Shown piece after piece: positions 1-8,138 of a stretch of DNA of 64,000 bases. The stretch spans positions 1 through 64,000 of the forward strand of contig NZ_NXLR01000003.1 of the NCBI RefSeq assembly GCF_003364255.1, in the 5' to 3' direction. Every line of letters starts with the position of its first letter. Positions within the stretch are counted from its first letter, which is position 1. The translations under genes were made by a program, and so were the position numbers. A model generated the notes under the pieces. That model was not told the DNA's origin. It did no database searches and saw nothing but the letters and a program-made list of their open reading frames with translations. The DNA is from Helicobacter marmotae (GTDB taxonomy: Bacteria; Campylobacterota; Campylobacteria; Campylobacterales; Helicobacteraceae).

Positions 1-735
1 ATTCTTCGCCTGTTTCACAGGCTCAGAATGACAAACTTGGCTACCCGCAAGGGAAATTATTTTGGCATCACGAACCCCTGCAAGGGGTGAAGAATCTCTA
101 CCCGAATCACTAGTCGTGCTTTTTGGTGTTTTGAAAGAGAGTCCTTAGCGGATAAGAGAGATTCTTCGGTCGCTACGCTCCCTCAGAATGACAAAATAAC
201 GAAGTTGTTAGTGACTCTCTTTTTTTTCTATAAGGGGGAGGGGCTTAAATGTGCAAAGTTTTATAAAATAATGGGGGCAAGAGCTTCGCTCGTGCAGGCA
301 AGCTCCAACCCCATAATAATATTCTTGCCCCCTTATATATCCCCCACAAGAGGGATGCTTTAAGAGGTGGCACTTCGTGCGATTTAATTTTATCCTGTGA
401 TGAGAATATATCTCACTGCTAAAAGACGTTTGGGACTTATTGTCATGTCTAGCGGGAGTGGTAACGACCGAAGAATCTCTGTGGGCGACTAGTGATTCGT
501 TTAGAGATTCTTCGCCTCCTAAAGGAGGCTCAGAATGACAGACTTGGAGAATTTCTGGTGTATCAAATAGAGATTCTTCGGTCGGGCTCTGCCCTCCCTC
601 AGAATGACAAGAGGATTGGGATTGTCTAGTGGCTTTGTGAAAAGATTCTTCGCTTCGCTCTAGAGCTGACAAAGTAACGGACTCGCTGGTAATTCGGGCT
701 GAGTTTCTTCACAATGCTTGGAATGACAAACTTTG
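1..735. repeat. Dispersed hairpin repeat block 1
   Basis: Intergenic DNA made of a repeated unit that recurs at about 4.0-4.5, 35.3-35.7, 48.4-49.1 and 55.9-56.1 kb. One half-unit carries GTCATTCTGAG followed within about 30 bases by CGAAGAATCTCT. The other half is its reverse complement (AGAGATTCTTCG ... CTCAGAATGACAA), so neighbouring halves can fold into long hairpins. The short variable core between the two boxes often has its own small inverted repeat. Open frames in it translate into low-complexity strings (CHSE.., EESLKESL, QNDK) and are not taken as genes. About 240-420 holds no recognisable gene. Confidence 0.75.
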
Positions 736-761
736 CTACCACTTGGGGTTTGAGATGGAGA

Positions 762-872
762 TTTTTCACTTGCTTCATTCTCTAAGGCATGACAATTTGC
801 CTCCACTAAGGCAATAAGTTTATCTACGATATATTGATTGGATTTTGTGATTTGTGGGATAGGGACAATTTG
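762..872 (-). pseudogene. Fragment of Eco57I-type restriction-modification enzyme (specificity end)
   Basis: On the minus strand an open stretch reads QIVPIPQITKSNQYIVDKLI and continues ALVEANCHALENEASEK before running into repeat DNA. The pattern IP-P-IT-xN-xxIVDKLIALV is typical of the C-terminal part of Eco57I/TaqI-like fused restriction-methylation enzymes. No start and no catalytic methylase motifs are present, so this is a relic. A second relic of what may be the same enzyme end lies at 2922-3023 on the other strand. Assignment is by recalled family pattern only. Confidence 0.45.
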
Positions 873-988
873 GAGAAAAAATACTTCAATACCTAAACAA
901 AGGTAAAAAAGTATATGTGCAAGGTGAATTAAGGCAAGAAGCATGGGAATATGAGGGTAAAAAATATGCAAGGATAAACATTATTTAA
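863..988 (+). pseudogene. Fragment of single-stranded-DNA-binding protein
   Basis: After an in-frame TAG, a 41-codon open stretch contains ILQYLNKGKKVYVQGELR and ends KKYARINII before TAA at 986-988. The YLxKGKKVYVxGxLR pattern is the second half of the OB fold of bacterial SSB proteins. There is no start codon or N-terminal half, and the acidic C-terminal tip of SSB is absent. It partly overlaps, on the opposite strand, the restriction-enzyme fragment. Extra ssb genes are common on plasmids and conjugative islands, so this supports the idea of a decayed mobile region. The match is short. Confidence 0.5.
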
Positions 989-1066
989 ATCAAATAGACC
1001 AAGATATACCCTTTTAAGTGCTTTAAAGGGCTTGTGTCTTATAATCGCATTAAAGGAGATTGGGTG

Positions 1067-1366
1067 ATGAAGATTAATAAAAGAATACTGCGACATTTTG
1101 CCCCTTATGTTTGGTGGGAAAAGCCAGAATATCTTATAGAATCTAATCCATTACGAATTATTGCTAATGCTATGCGTTATGCAAATAATGAAAAAGAGTT
1201 TGTAAAACTTTATAAGCTTGATAAAGATGTGCTTAAAAAAGCATTAGAAGTAGCACAAGCGGGCTGGTTTGATAAGAAAAGTTGGGCATATTGGCATTAT
1301 ATTCTTTATGGGAGCGATGTTAAGATTCCCCCATTACCACAAAGAAAGTTTAAAAATGAAGCCTAA
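1067..1366 (+). CDS. Small conserved protein, possible toxin-antitoxin partner
   Basis: A 99-residue soluble protein. I chose ATG 1067 because AAAGGAG at 1052-1058 precedes it by 8 bases; an upstream GTG at 1034 lacks such a site. The protein has an N-terminal RHFAPYVWWEKPE segment and a C-terminal SWAYWHYILYG..IPPLPQR segment. I associate this layout with small proteins encoded immediately upstream of AbiEii-type nucleotidyltransferases, where the pair behaves as a toxin-antitoxin module. The next frame overlaps it by 11 bases and begins like such a nucleotidyltransferase, then diverges. Function is inferred, not shown. Confidence 0.5.
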   Translation: MKINKRILRHFAPYVWWEKPEYLIESNPLRIIANAMRYANNEKEFVKLYKLDKDVLKKALEVAQAGWFDKKSWAYWHYILYGSDVKIPPLPQRKFKNEA

Positions 1367-1661
1367 GCTAGAGATACTTCCTCAAAGACAGAAAAAGAGT
1401 AAAATGACCGCAAGACTTAAGCCCAATACTTCTTATCCAGAAGTGCATAGCCTAGAAGGATCCTTAGCAATTTTAGAATCTTATAGAGACAATCTCACAG
1501 ATGTGGAATATAAAAATATTCACTCTAATATTTGCAATTTTGCCATTGAGGATATGCATCTTAATGAATTAGATATTATTCATAATATTCAAATCATAAC
1601 AAATAAAAGGACTGCTGATGAAATCATAGCCCATCATAAAAGCCAATGGGGGCTACTTTAA
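1356..1661 (+). CDS. Chimeric small protein with VbhA-like Fic-antitoxin end
   Basis: A 101-residue frame overlaps the preceding gene by 11 bases. Its first residues, MKPKLEILPQRQKK, resemble the start of AbiEii-like nucleotidyltransferases. The rest does not, and an internal ATG at 1404 could be the true start of the remainder. The C-terminal half (NFAIEDMHLNE...TADEIIAHH) resembles the VbhA antitoxin domain that precedes Fic toxins. The usual inhibitory motif (S/T)xxxE(G/N) reads N-F-A-I-E-D here and is degenerate. It ends 4 bases before the Fic frame, as expected for antitoxin-toxin order. Likely a junction between two toxin-antitoxin modules in decay. Confidence 0.45.
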   Translation: MKPKLEILPQRQKKSKMTARLKPNTSYPEVHSLEGSLAILESYRDNLTDVEYKNIHSNICNFAIEDMHLNELDIIHNIQIITNKRTADEIIAHHKSQWGLL

Positions 1662-1665
1662 CTTA

Positions 1666-2463
1666 ATGTGGGATAGTGACGAACACCTTAATGAGTTTGA
1701 TAGATTCTTACTTGAAACCAACCTTGTGGGTGCAACCTCACTTGATGAATTACATCACAGAGAAAGAATGCTCACAAACCTAAGAAGCTTAGAATGGTAA
1801 CAAAAACAACACAAAAAAGATTTTAGCTACAAACACTTAAAAGCTATTCATAAATACATATTCCAAGATGTCTATTCATGGGCAGGGAAAGATAGGTATG
1901 AAATGGGATTATATGGATTTATGGCAAAAGGAGATTCTATCTTTTGTAAAGGAGGCTTTCTCCCCGAACAATCCAAAAGTATTTTTGGGAATCTAAAAGC
2001 ACAGAAGTTCTATAAAGGCATAAAAGATAAAGATAAATTTGCGCAAAACCTTGCTTCTTTTGTAGCAGATTTAAATGCCTTACACCCATTTCGTGAGGGT
2101 AATGACAGAGTGCAAAGAATCTTTATCAATGAACTGGCACAAAATGCAGGATTTACACTCGATATAAATCTCACACCAAAAGAGCAAATGCTATCAGCTT
2201 CCATACAATCAGTTAATGGCGATACAAAAGGTTTATGTGAAATTATTAGGCGAGAGCTTAATAGGGAAGAGCTCCAAAACAAGCTTGATAGGAATCTAAG
2301 AAATTATGAAAAAGTCAGTGATGAGAAGCAAAAGCAAGCATTTTTAGATAAAGCAAATAATCTTGTTAAAGAGGCAAAGTCTTATGGTATAAATTTAGAT
2401 TCTAAGTCTATACAAAAGCTTGAGAGGGCTAATAAGGAAAAAGACAGAGGAATGGAGAGATAG
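1666..2463 (+). pseudogene. Fic-domain (AMP-transferase) toxin, interrupted
   Basis: The reading frame opens at ATG 1666 and would give about 265 residues, but TAA at 1798-1800 stops it at codon 45. Downstream, the frame continues with FSYKHLKAIHKYIFQDVYSW and GFLPEQSKSIFGNLK, then the Fic active-site loop. The loop reads HPFREGNDRVQR near 2088-2123, against the consensus HxFx(D/E)GNGRxxR, so the second glycine of GNG is aspartate. A restart at ATG 1903 would keep the Fic core but lose N-terminal helices. Fic toxins AMPylate targets such as topoisomerases. The stop and the loop change both suggest loss of activity. Confidence 0.75.
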
Positions 2464-3046
2464 TATCGTCATATCATTTATAAGTCTATCCTATGAGATG
2501 GCTTATACCCCAACCCTTTTATAACATATCCTCTCGCCATATTCAATTCTCCCCAACAAATAAACGCTTTTAAGGGCTTACTAGGGCAAACAACGCCTTG
2601 CTTTTGTTTGATAATTTGTTTGTGTGCAAAGCACACTACTTCTTATAGCTCTGTCGCTTTTAGGTTTTGCTACGCAAAATCCTAGCTCCTCTATCTAGGG
2701 CTTAAGCTTCACCCATTGGGTTTGCTTTCGCCACTAGATTCTTTTTTGCTTGCCTCCTTGTTTTCCTAAAGATTATTGAAGTTTATGATTAATTTTGATT
2801 ATTAAATATATAGATAATATATTAAAAATGGCGAAGTCATTATCATTACAAGAAAAGCAAATGGGCATTATCTCATTCTAAAGGAGATTCCTCTAGCTTT
2901 CAAGCCCTAAGACATAAGAATATGTCCGACATAAGCGAGCTAGAATCCCGCATTAATTCTTTAGTTTATAAACTCTACAATCTCACAGAAACAGAGGTTA
3001 AACTTCTGAAATCCAAACAATAGCCTGTCCTCATAAATTCCATAGC
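2464..3046. other. Gene-poor decayed stretch
   Basis: There is no intact gene in these 583 bases. The only recognisable coding relic is the short frame at 2922-3023. The stretch 2590-2760 has pyrimidine-rich sequence resembling decayed coding DNA on the minus strand, but I could not assign it. The AT-rich segment 2775-2830 sits next to the relic. Confidence 0.5.
2922..3023 (+). pseudogene. C-terminal tail of a restriction-modification enzyme
   Basis: A short frame encodes SDISELESRINSLVYKLYNL followed by TETEVKLLKSKQ and TAG. The pattern LExxINxLVYxLYxLTxxEVxLL is the usual extreme C-terminus of Eco57I-like (type IIG) restriction-methylation proteins. The same frame is open back to about 2826 without any methylase motif. 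The fragment at 762-872 on the opposite strand would precede this tail in an intact enzyme, so the two may be pieces of one gene separated by rearrangement. Confidence 0.5.
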
Positions 3047-3598
3047 CTAAAAAGGATATTTGTAATCAGATGCAATAAGCCCTAGATTTTGAAGTCTATG
3101 AAATGCAGCTTGTTTGGAGACTTCAAATTTTGCAGCTATAAGGATAATAGCTTCTTTGGCTGTTAAATTAGTGTCTTCCTGCCTCTTTTCTTCTATAAAG
3201 TTTTCTAATGGCTGCAAAGGCATAAGAAGTTGAGCTGCAAATTTATTGGCTTTTGTCTCTATGCCACCATAAGCATTGCTACGATATAAAGTTTCATATT
3301 TATCAATAATGGGGTTATCAATTTGAGGTAAAACATCATTCGCCAAGTGCCCAATCTCATGAGCCAAGGTGAATCGTTGCCTTACCTCACTTTTGATAGG
3401 ATTTATCCAAATTTCTGGTTCATTCTTCTCATCTACGCTAATTTGTCCCTCTGTATCAAGCTTACCATAATCAAGCGTTCTCTCAACATTAAGATTTAGC
3501 TTTCTTGCAATATCAAAGGGATTAAAAGGTGGCTCATTCATTTCAAGCATTTCTAAAATCTCATAAGGGGATTTGTTTTTTATCGCTGTCCAATTCAT
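3047..3598 (-). CDS. ImmA/IrrE-family metallopeptidase
   Basis: A 183-residue soluble protein with the zinc-protease motif HEIGH (in LAHEIGHLAND, about residues 79-89) and the following NKFAAQLLMP block that supplies the third ligand region in this family. ImmA/IrrE peptidases typically cleave a repressor or antitoxin in response to stress or mobile-element signals. The start overlaps the stop of the upstream membrane gene (ATG at 3598, upstream stop at 3595), so the two are translationally coupled. No helix-turn-helix repressor lies next to it in the window, so its substrate is unknown. It faces away from the Fic relics. Confidence 0.8.
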   Translation of the reverse strand: MNWTAIKNKSPYEILEMLEMNEPPFNPFDIARKLNLNVERTLDYGKLDTEGQISVDEKNEPEIWINPIKSEVRQRFTLAHEIGHLANDVLPQIDNPIIDKYETLYRSNAYGGIETKANKFAAQLLMPLQPLENFIEEKRQEDTNLTAKEAIILIAAKFEVSKQAAFHRLQNLGLIASDYKYPF

Positions 3599-3942
3599 TT
3601 TAAACCTCCTATACTTGACTTCTCTTGACTCTCATCTGTAAGTCTGTCCATTTTATCACTAATGTGTATATCCACCATTCTTTCAAACTCTTGCTTGAAG
3701 TTTTCATTCTCTAAAATTTTCTCAATAAACGTATTCCTTACTTGCTCATTTTCGGCAATTTTATCTAAAATATTATAGGTGGCTTCATTAATTAGCTTTT
3801 TCTTATCTCTGTTGTAATAAATAGTCAAACCTATTGTAATACTAGCAATGATAAGGGCAGAAACAACAATAATAAGATTTGCATAAGACATATAAGAATT
3901 TGCTAAGGCAATAATATCCCCGTTATTTAAGCCATTTTGCAT
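3595..3942 (-). CDS. Small membrane protein coupled to the ImmA/IrrE peptidase
   Basis: A 115-residue protein with a single predicted transmembrane segment (about residues 20-42, ANLIIVVSALIIASITIG). A basic stop-transfer cluster (NRDKKK) and a charged, probably helical cytoplasmic domain (ILDKIAENEQVRNTFIEKIL) follow. It overlaps the start of the peptidase gene by 4 bases, so both are likely made together. I do not recognise a named family. Pairing suggests a membrane anchor or sensor for the peptidase; that is inference from position only. Confidence 0.65.
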   Translation of the reverse strand: MQNGLNNGDIIALANSYMSYANLIIVVSALIIASITIGLTIYYNRDKKKLINEATYNILDKIAENEQVRNTFIEKILENENFKQEFERMVDIHISDKMDRLTDESQEKSSIGGLK

Positions 3943-4024
3943 TTATCGCCACTACCTTATTTTGATATTGATGTATTGTATCAAAAAACTACTTTGGCTA
4001 CAATGGTTATCTCTTTGTGTGGTG

Positions 4025-4450
4025 AGTTTATCGGCTCTGACAAGAATCAACACCAAGGCGAAGAATCCCCCTCATCTGCTAAAGACTCTTTAAAGGAATC
4101 GCTAGAAAGGCAGTTACTTTGTCATCACGAGGGCGGGCGTGAGAGCGACCGAAGAATCTCTTTCAAACCTACTAGAAAGCCCACAGAGATTCTTCGCTTT
4201 CTTGCGAAAGCTCAGAATGACAAACTAATTTCCCTTGTGAGGTAATTTTGTCTTGCGGATTGGATTCATTGTCATGTCTAGCGGGAGTGGAAACGACTGA
4301 AGAATCTCTGCAAAATCCACTAACGACTCTACCTCATTGTCATTCTGAGGGGAGCAAAGCGACCCGAAGAATCTCTGTTAGCGACTAGTGATTCCTTTAG
4401 AGATTCTTCGCCCTCTAAGGAGGGCTCAGAATGACAAACTAACGGAGTCG
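4025..4450. repeat. Dispersed hairpin repeat block 2
   Basis: Same repeat family as 1-735. Facing copies of the GTCATTCTGAG ... CGAAGAATCTCT unit and its reverse complement occur at about 4120-4220 and 4335-4440, joined by a linker with TTGCGGATTGGA that recurs near 35530 and, inverted, near 48535. The block separates the accessory genes from tRNA-Ala. The remaining 4450-4600 shows no gene. Confidence 0.7.
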
Positions 4451-4600
4451 CTGGTATTTCCCTTGTGAATTCTTCCCTAAAGCTTCCCAAATAAACATAA
4501 ATGAGCAGAAATAAGTAGTATCTACAATGAAAAATAATGGCTATATGAAAAGCTAGTGCGATATTAAAGGAAGTAAAATAAAAGAGGAAGAAAATAACTT

Positions 4601-4676
4601 TGGTGGAGTGTAGGGGGGTCGAACCCCTGACCTCAACGCTGCCAGCGTTGCGCTCTCCCAACTGAGCTAACACCCC
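4601..4676 (-). tRNA. tRNA-Ala(GGC)
   Basis: The reverse complement folds into a standard 76-nt cloverleaf. The acceptor stem GGGGTGT pairs with ACACTCC, the D arm begins TAGCTCAG, the anticodon stem CAACG/CGTTG closes loop CTGGCAG with anticodon GGC, the T loop is GTTCGAC, and CCA is encoded. It is a singleton on the minus strand. The accessory region lies on its 3' side, the usual side for integration, but I found no repeated copy of the tRNA end. Confidence 0.95.
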
Positions 4677-4688
4677 TTTATGGGAATC

Positions 4689-5417
4689 CTAAGATTCTGC
4701 CTTATTGTTACTTAAAAGTGCCTGATTTAGCTCATTGTAATGCTTGAGATACACATCGTGCATAGTTTTTTGAAGTGTTTCATACCAGTTTTCATCTTCA
4801 AAATTAGGCGTAAAGGCGTCCATAAGCACGACTCTTGCCTTGTTTGTTTGTACCGCCATAGGAGAGCTATTATAAAGCTTGCGTGTATGGATAAGCACCG
4901 CAGGTTGAATCCTAAGATTAAGTTTAGAAGCAAGAATCTTCACACCGGGTTTAAAGGGCAAGAAATTCTCTTCCCCCTTGCTTCGAGTGCCCTCGGGGAA
5001 AATAGCTATAGGGCGATTCTCTGCTAATTTTTTCTTCGCTTCTTTTATCAAAAATACAATGCCATTTTTATCTTCTCTATCAATGAGTATCATATCTGGG
5101 GCTTTGAGTGCGTGCCCATATAGCGGTATCTCTCCTAATTGCTTTTTGGCTACCCAGCATAAATTAGCGGGGTGATAGGCTTCAAAATAAATAATATCTG
5201 TAACACTTTGGTGATTCATAACCAAAAGTTGCGCCTGTGTGTCATACTCACCAATACGTTCTATCTCTAAATGATTAAGGCTAAAAAACCAGCGGCACTG
5301 CTTACGTGCCCACCTGCCATTATTATGCTTGCGTGTGAGATATATTTGGACAATAATAATAGGCAAATATATCGCAATAGAGAGAGTAGCTAAAAGGGCT
5401 CTAATTTTTACTAACAT
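4689..5417 (-). CDS. plsC: 1-acyl-sn-glycerol-3-phosphate acyltransferase
   Basis: A 242-residue membrane-associated enzyme that acylates lysophosphatidic acid to phosphatidic acid in phospholipid synthesis. It has an N-terminal hydrophobic segment (residues 8-26). The HX4D catalytic motif reads NHQSVTD (residues 68-74), and the substrate-binding motif reads FPEGTRS (140-146). Length is normal for PlsC. Its start overlaps the end of the upstream SH3-domain gene by 17 bases, so the two are probably co-transcribed with the purine genes. It ends close to tRNA-Ala. Confidence 0.92.
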   Translation of the reverse strand: MLVKIRALLATLSIAIYLPIIIVQIYLTRKHNNGRWARKQCRWFFSLNHLEIERIGEYDTQAQLLVMNHQSVTDIIYFEAYHPANLCWVAKKQLGEIPLYGHALKAPDMILIDREDKNGIVFLIKEAKKKLAENRPIAIFPEGTRSKGEENFLPFKPGVKILASKLNLRIQPAVLIHTRKLYNSSPMAVQTNKARVVLMDAFTPNFEDENWYETLQKTMHDVYLKHYNELNQALLSNNKAES

Positions 5418-6495
5418 GATCTTTCCTTATCCAACCAACTTTAGTATCTATAATGACTTTATAATAATCTCCATATTCGCCAATAATATCTACGCGCGTT
5501 GGCGTTTTTATAACTTCTGTAATCGTGGAATTATGCGTGGGGATAATGCTTATATTTGCCCCTATTTGGGCTATACCTGAATCTCTAGTGAAAAATACAT
5601 TATAGAGTATAAGCGCCACAAGGATAGCTAATACTAGGAGGGCAATTTTACGTATCCTTTTAAACACAAGCCACACACATAAAGCAAAAATAATCAGCCC
5701 ACCGATAAAAAGATTCTTAAAAATCAAAAATGTATTACGTGGCTTAATATCACCGCTCTGCGCATTAAGCGTATTTCTCACCAAATGAATAGGCAAAGTT
5801 AGAGTAACAAACTGATGTTGGGTAATATTAAAATAATCAAAAGACAAAGAACGTATAGATTTATCAAGCACTACATAATAAATCCCATATGTTATCCCAT
5901 CCACGACTTTGCTATTTTCCAAGCCTTGCTTGGGGTATTGGGCGATTTTCATTGATTCTAAATACGCCCCCTTGCTTTCAAACTGAAAAATCACAATATT
6001 ATTTGCCTCATCATATTCCCTCACGCGATAATCCACTACTTCTAGCATATCAGCGATGACATGAATGTAATTTGGGTTGCTTGAGAGCTCTATAGCTTGT
6101 ATCTTCGCGCCTTGAGCGATTACCTCCTCTTCATAGCTCCCATCACTTGAGGCGACCCTAACGCGTAAAGCAGGAATAATCACATTTTGAGCAGTAATAT
6201 TATATGTATAGGTATTTCGCAAAACGCCATTATTATCTGCTCGCCAATTTTTACCCCTACTTTTTAAAACTACATTATTTTTTGGGCTTAAATCAAGCAC
6301 ATCAGCACCGATAAGCTTAGCCCCTGATAATAAAGTAAGGGCATATTTCACCTCTATATTTTGCCCAACATAAAGGCTTGTATCTACCTTAGGAAATTCC
6401 ACATTTAAATAAGCGATTTTAGATTGAGTTTGCCCAAATAAAGCCCCCACACAAAGCAATAAAGCCCATAATATATATCTAAACCCCTGCAACAT
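5401..6495 (-). CDS. Membrane-anchored protein with C-terminal SH3 domain
   Basis: A 364-residue protein with a signal peptide (LLCVGALFGQ, about residues 10-23) and a large extracytoplasmic region (about 25-245). Two closely spaced transmembrane helices follow (about 255-300), and the tail resembles a bacterial SH3 domain ending VGWIRKDHV. The periplasmic part (VGQNIEVKYALTLLSGA) is reminiscent of BatD-type beta-rich oxygen-tolerance proteins, but I cannot assign it firmly. It lies 3 bases downstream of purQ and overlaps plsC. SH3 domains of this class often bind peptidoglycan or metals. Confidence 0.6.
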   Translation of the reverse strand: MLQGFRYILWALLLCVGALFGQTQSKIAYLNVEFPKVDTSLYVGQNIEVKYALTLLSGAKLIGADVLDLSPKNNVVLKSRGKNWRADNNGVLRNTYTYNITAQNVIIPALRVRVASSDGSYEEEVIAQGAKIQAIELSSNPNYIHVIADMLEVVDYRVREYDEANNIVIFQFESKGAYLESMKIAQYPKQGLENSKVVDGITYGIYYVVLDKSIRSLSFDYFNITQHQFVTLTLPIHLVRNTLNAQSGDIKPRNTFLIFKNLFIGGLIIFALCVWLVFKRIRKIALLVLAILVALILYNVFFTRDSGIAQIGANISIIPTHNSTITEVIKTPTRVDIIGEYGDYYKVIIDTKVGWIRKDHVSKN

Positions 6496-6498
6496 AAC

Positions 6499-7161
6499 TC
6501 ACCCTGGAATCTGCAATAAATTATCAAGCATAGCTATACCATCACAACTACCAAGTATGCCCTCAATAGCCCTCTCAGGGTGCGGCATAAGACCAAAGAC
6601 ATTCTTTGCTTCATTACATACCCCTGCTATGCCATCTAGAGAGCCATTAGGATTATCTACATATTCAAGTAGAATCTGCCCATTTGCCTTAAGCTGTGCT
6701 AAAAGCTCACTGGAGGCAAAATAATTGCCATCAGCATGGGCTATGGGGAGTTTAATCTCTTGAGACCTTGCATAAGAGCGTAGAAATACATTATCATTAT
6801 TGGCGATTTTTAAAGTTTGCATTTTGGATATAAAGTGTAAATTGATATTCCTTCTAAGCACGCCGGGAAGGAGCTTTGCCTCACATAGAATCTGAAAGCC
6901 ATTGCAAATACCAAGCACATAACCGCCATCATTAGCAAATGCTTTAATAGCCTGCATAATAGGCGAGAACTGCGCTATTGCGCCACATCGCAAATAATCC
7001 CCATAGCTAAAGCCCCCGGGCACTACTACAAGATTCGTATGATCGGGCAAGTTTGTATCTTTGTGCCATACAATATGAATATTTGCATTGAGTTTAGAAA
7101 AGGCATATTGTGTGTCATATTCGCAATTTGTACCCGGAAATCGAATAATGGCTACATTCAT
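6499..7161 (-). CDS. purQ: Phosphoribosylformylglycinamidine synthase, glutaminase subunit
   Basis: A 220-residue class-I glutamine amidotransferase that feeds ammonia to PurL in purine synthesis (FGAR to FGAM). The nucleophile elbow GICNGFQIL places Cys86, and MPHPERA supplies the His194/Glu196 pair. PGGFSYGDYLRCG is also diagnostic. The start overlaps the purS stop by 4 bases. purL itself is not in the window. Confidence 0.95.
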   Translation of the reverse strand: MNVAIIRFPGTNCEYDTQYAFSKLNANIHIVWHKDTNLPDHTNLVVVPGGFSYGDYLRCGAIAQFSPIMQAIKAFANDGGYVLGICNGFQILCEAKLLPGVLRRNINLHFISKMQTLKIANNDNVFLRSYARSQEIKLPIAHADGNYFASSELLAQLKANGQILLEYVDNPNGSLDGIAGVCNEAKNVFGLMPHPERAIEGILGSCDGIAMLDNLLQIPG

Positions 7162-7403
7162 TGCAATATCTCAATACAATAATCTTCAATGACAACATTT
7201 GCAAGCAATTGCTCGCACATATCCTCTGCGAGCTTATATGCCCTCTGTGGATCGCTCTCTTGCATATCTAAAATCATCTCCTTTGAGAGTTTAATATGTC
7301 TAAGAGTATCAAAACCATGCGCATACAAAGCGTGAGTAATAGCCTTGGCTTGAGGGTCAAGCACACCTTCTTTGAGAGAGACAAGTACCTTTACTTTCAT
7401 CAT
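7158..7403 (-). CDS. purS: Phosphoribosylformylglycinamidine synthase, PurS subunit
   Basis: An 81-residue small subunit that bridges PurQ and PurL in the three-subunit FGAM synthase. The N-terminal strand KVLVSLKEGVLDPQAKAI and the pattern of alternating strands and helices are typical. It sits between purC (6 bases upstream) and purQ (4-base overlap), the usual order for the multi-subunit enzyme. Confidence 0.92.
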   Translation of the reverse strand: MMKVKVLVSLKEGVLDPQAKAITHALYAHGFDTLRHIKLSKEMILDMQESDPQRAYKLAEDMCEQLLANVVIEDYCIEILQ

Positions 7404-7409
7404 TATCTC

Positions 7410-8129
7410 CTATACTTTAGCCCTTAAGATTCTGCGCAAGACTTCCTCATATGCCACTTTCACATTGCCTAAATCCTGTCTAAAGAGGTCTTTATCAAGC
7501 TTTTGATTACTCTCCTTATCCCAAAAACGACAGCTATCTGGGCTAATCTCATCTGCAAGGATAATTTGCCCCAAATGATCCCGCCCAAACTCAAGCTTAA
7601 AATCAACTAGTTTTAAATCTATCCTATCAAAAAATGTTCTCAGTATGTCATTGACTTTTCGCGCTTGGGCTTTGAGAATCTCTAGCTCATCTCTCTTGTG
7701 GATTAAGCCTAAAATCTCACAATGCTCATCATTAATAAGAGGGTCTCCGAGTGCATCATCTTTATAATAAAACTCCACTAAAGCATAAGGAAGCACACTC
7801 CCCTCTTTAATCCCCAAACGTTTTGTCAAAGAGCCTGTAGCGATATTACGTACAACTACTTCAATAGGGATAATAGAAACCTTTTTGCATAACATCTCAT
7901 TGGGGCTTATTTGCTCTAAAAAATGCGTGCAAACCCCCTCTCTTTGCAGGAGTGTAAAAAGCAAAGTGCTAATTTGGCAATTCAGTGCTCCCTTGCCAGA
8001 TTCTGTGCCTTTTTTCTCTGCATTAAATGCCGTTAGGTCATCTTTGAAAACAGCGATAACTACATTCTCATCACTTGAGGCAAAAAGCTTTTTGCCCTTT
8101 CCCTCATAAAGCATAGCTTGCTTTTGCAT
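7410..8129 (-). CDS. purC: SAICAR synthetase
   Basis: A 239-residue enzyme joining aspartate to CAIR with ATP in purine synthesis. Diagnostic segments are [10 protein letters not shown] near the N-terminus, [17 protein letters not shown] in the middle, LVDFKLEFG, and [14 protein letters not shown]. Length matches the family. It lies 9 bases downstream of the ctpA-type protease gene and 6 bases upstream of purS, in one operon. Confidence 0.96.
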   Translation of the reverse strand: MQKQAMLYEGKGKKLFASSDENVVIAVFKDDLTAFNAEKKGTESGKGALNCQISTLLFTLLQREGVCTHFLEQISPNEMLCKKVSIIPIEVVVRNIATGSLTKRLGIKEGSVLPYALVEFYYKDDALGDPLINDEHCEILGLIHKRDELEILKAQARKVNDILRTFFDRIDLKLVDFKLEFGRDHLGQIILADEISPDSCRFWDKESNQKLDKDLFRQDLGNVKVAYEEVLRRILRAKV

Positions 8130-8138
8130 ATCTCCTCC

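Noticed and set aside
208-672. A 154-residue open frame on the minus strand with CHSE/EESL strings
   Set aside because: It is a translation of the dispersed hairpin repeat; similar strings appear from every repeat block and in more than one frame.
3937-4245. A 102-residue plus-strand frame starting in the membrane-protein gene
   Set aside because: It begins antisense to a supported gene and continues into repeat block 2.
4601-4676. tRNA-Ala as a proven integration site
   Set aside because: No direct repeat of the tRNA 3' end and no integrase gene are visible; only the position suggests it.
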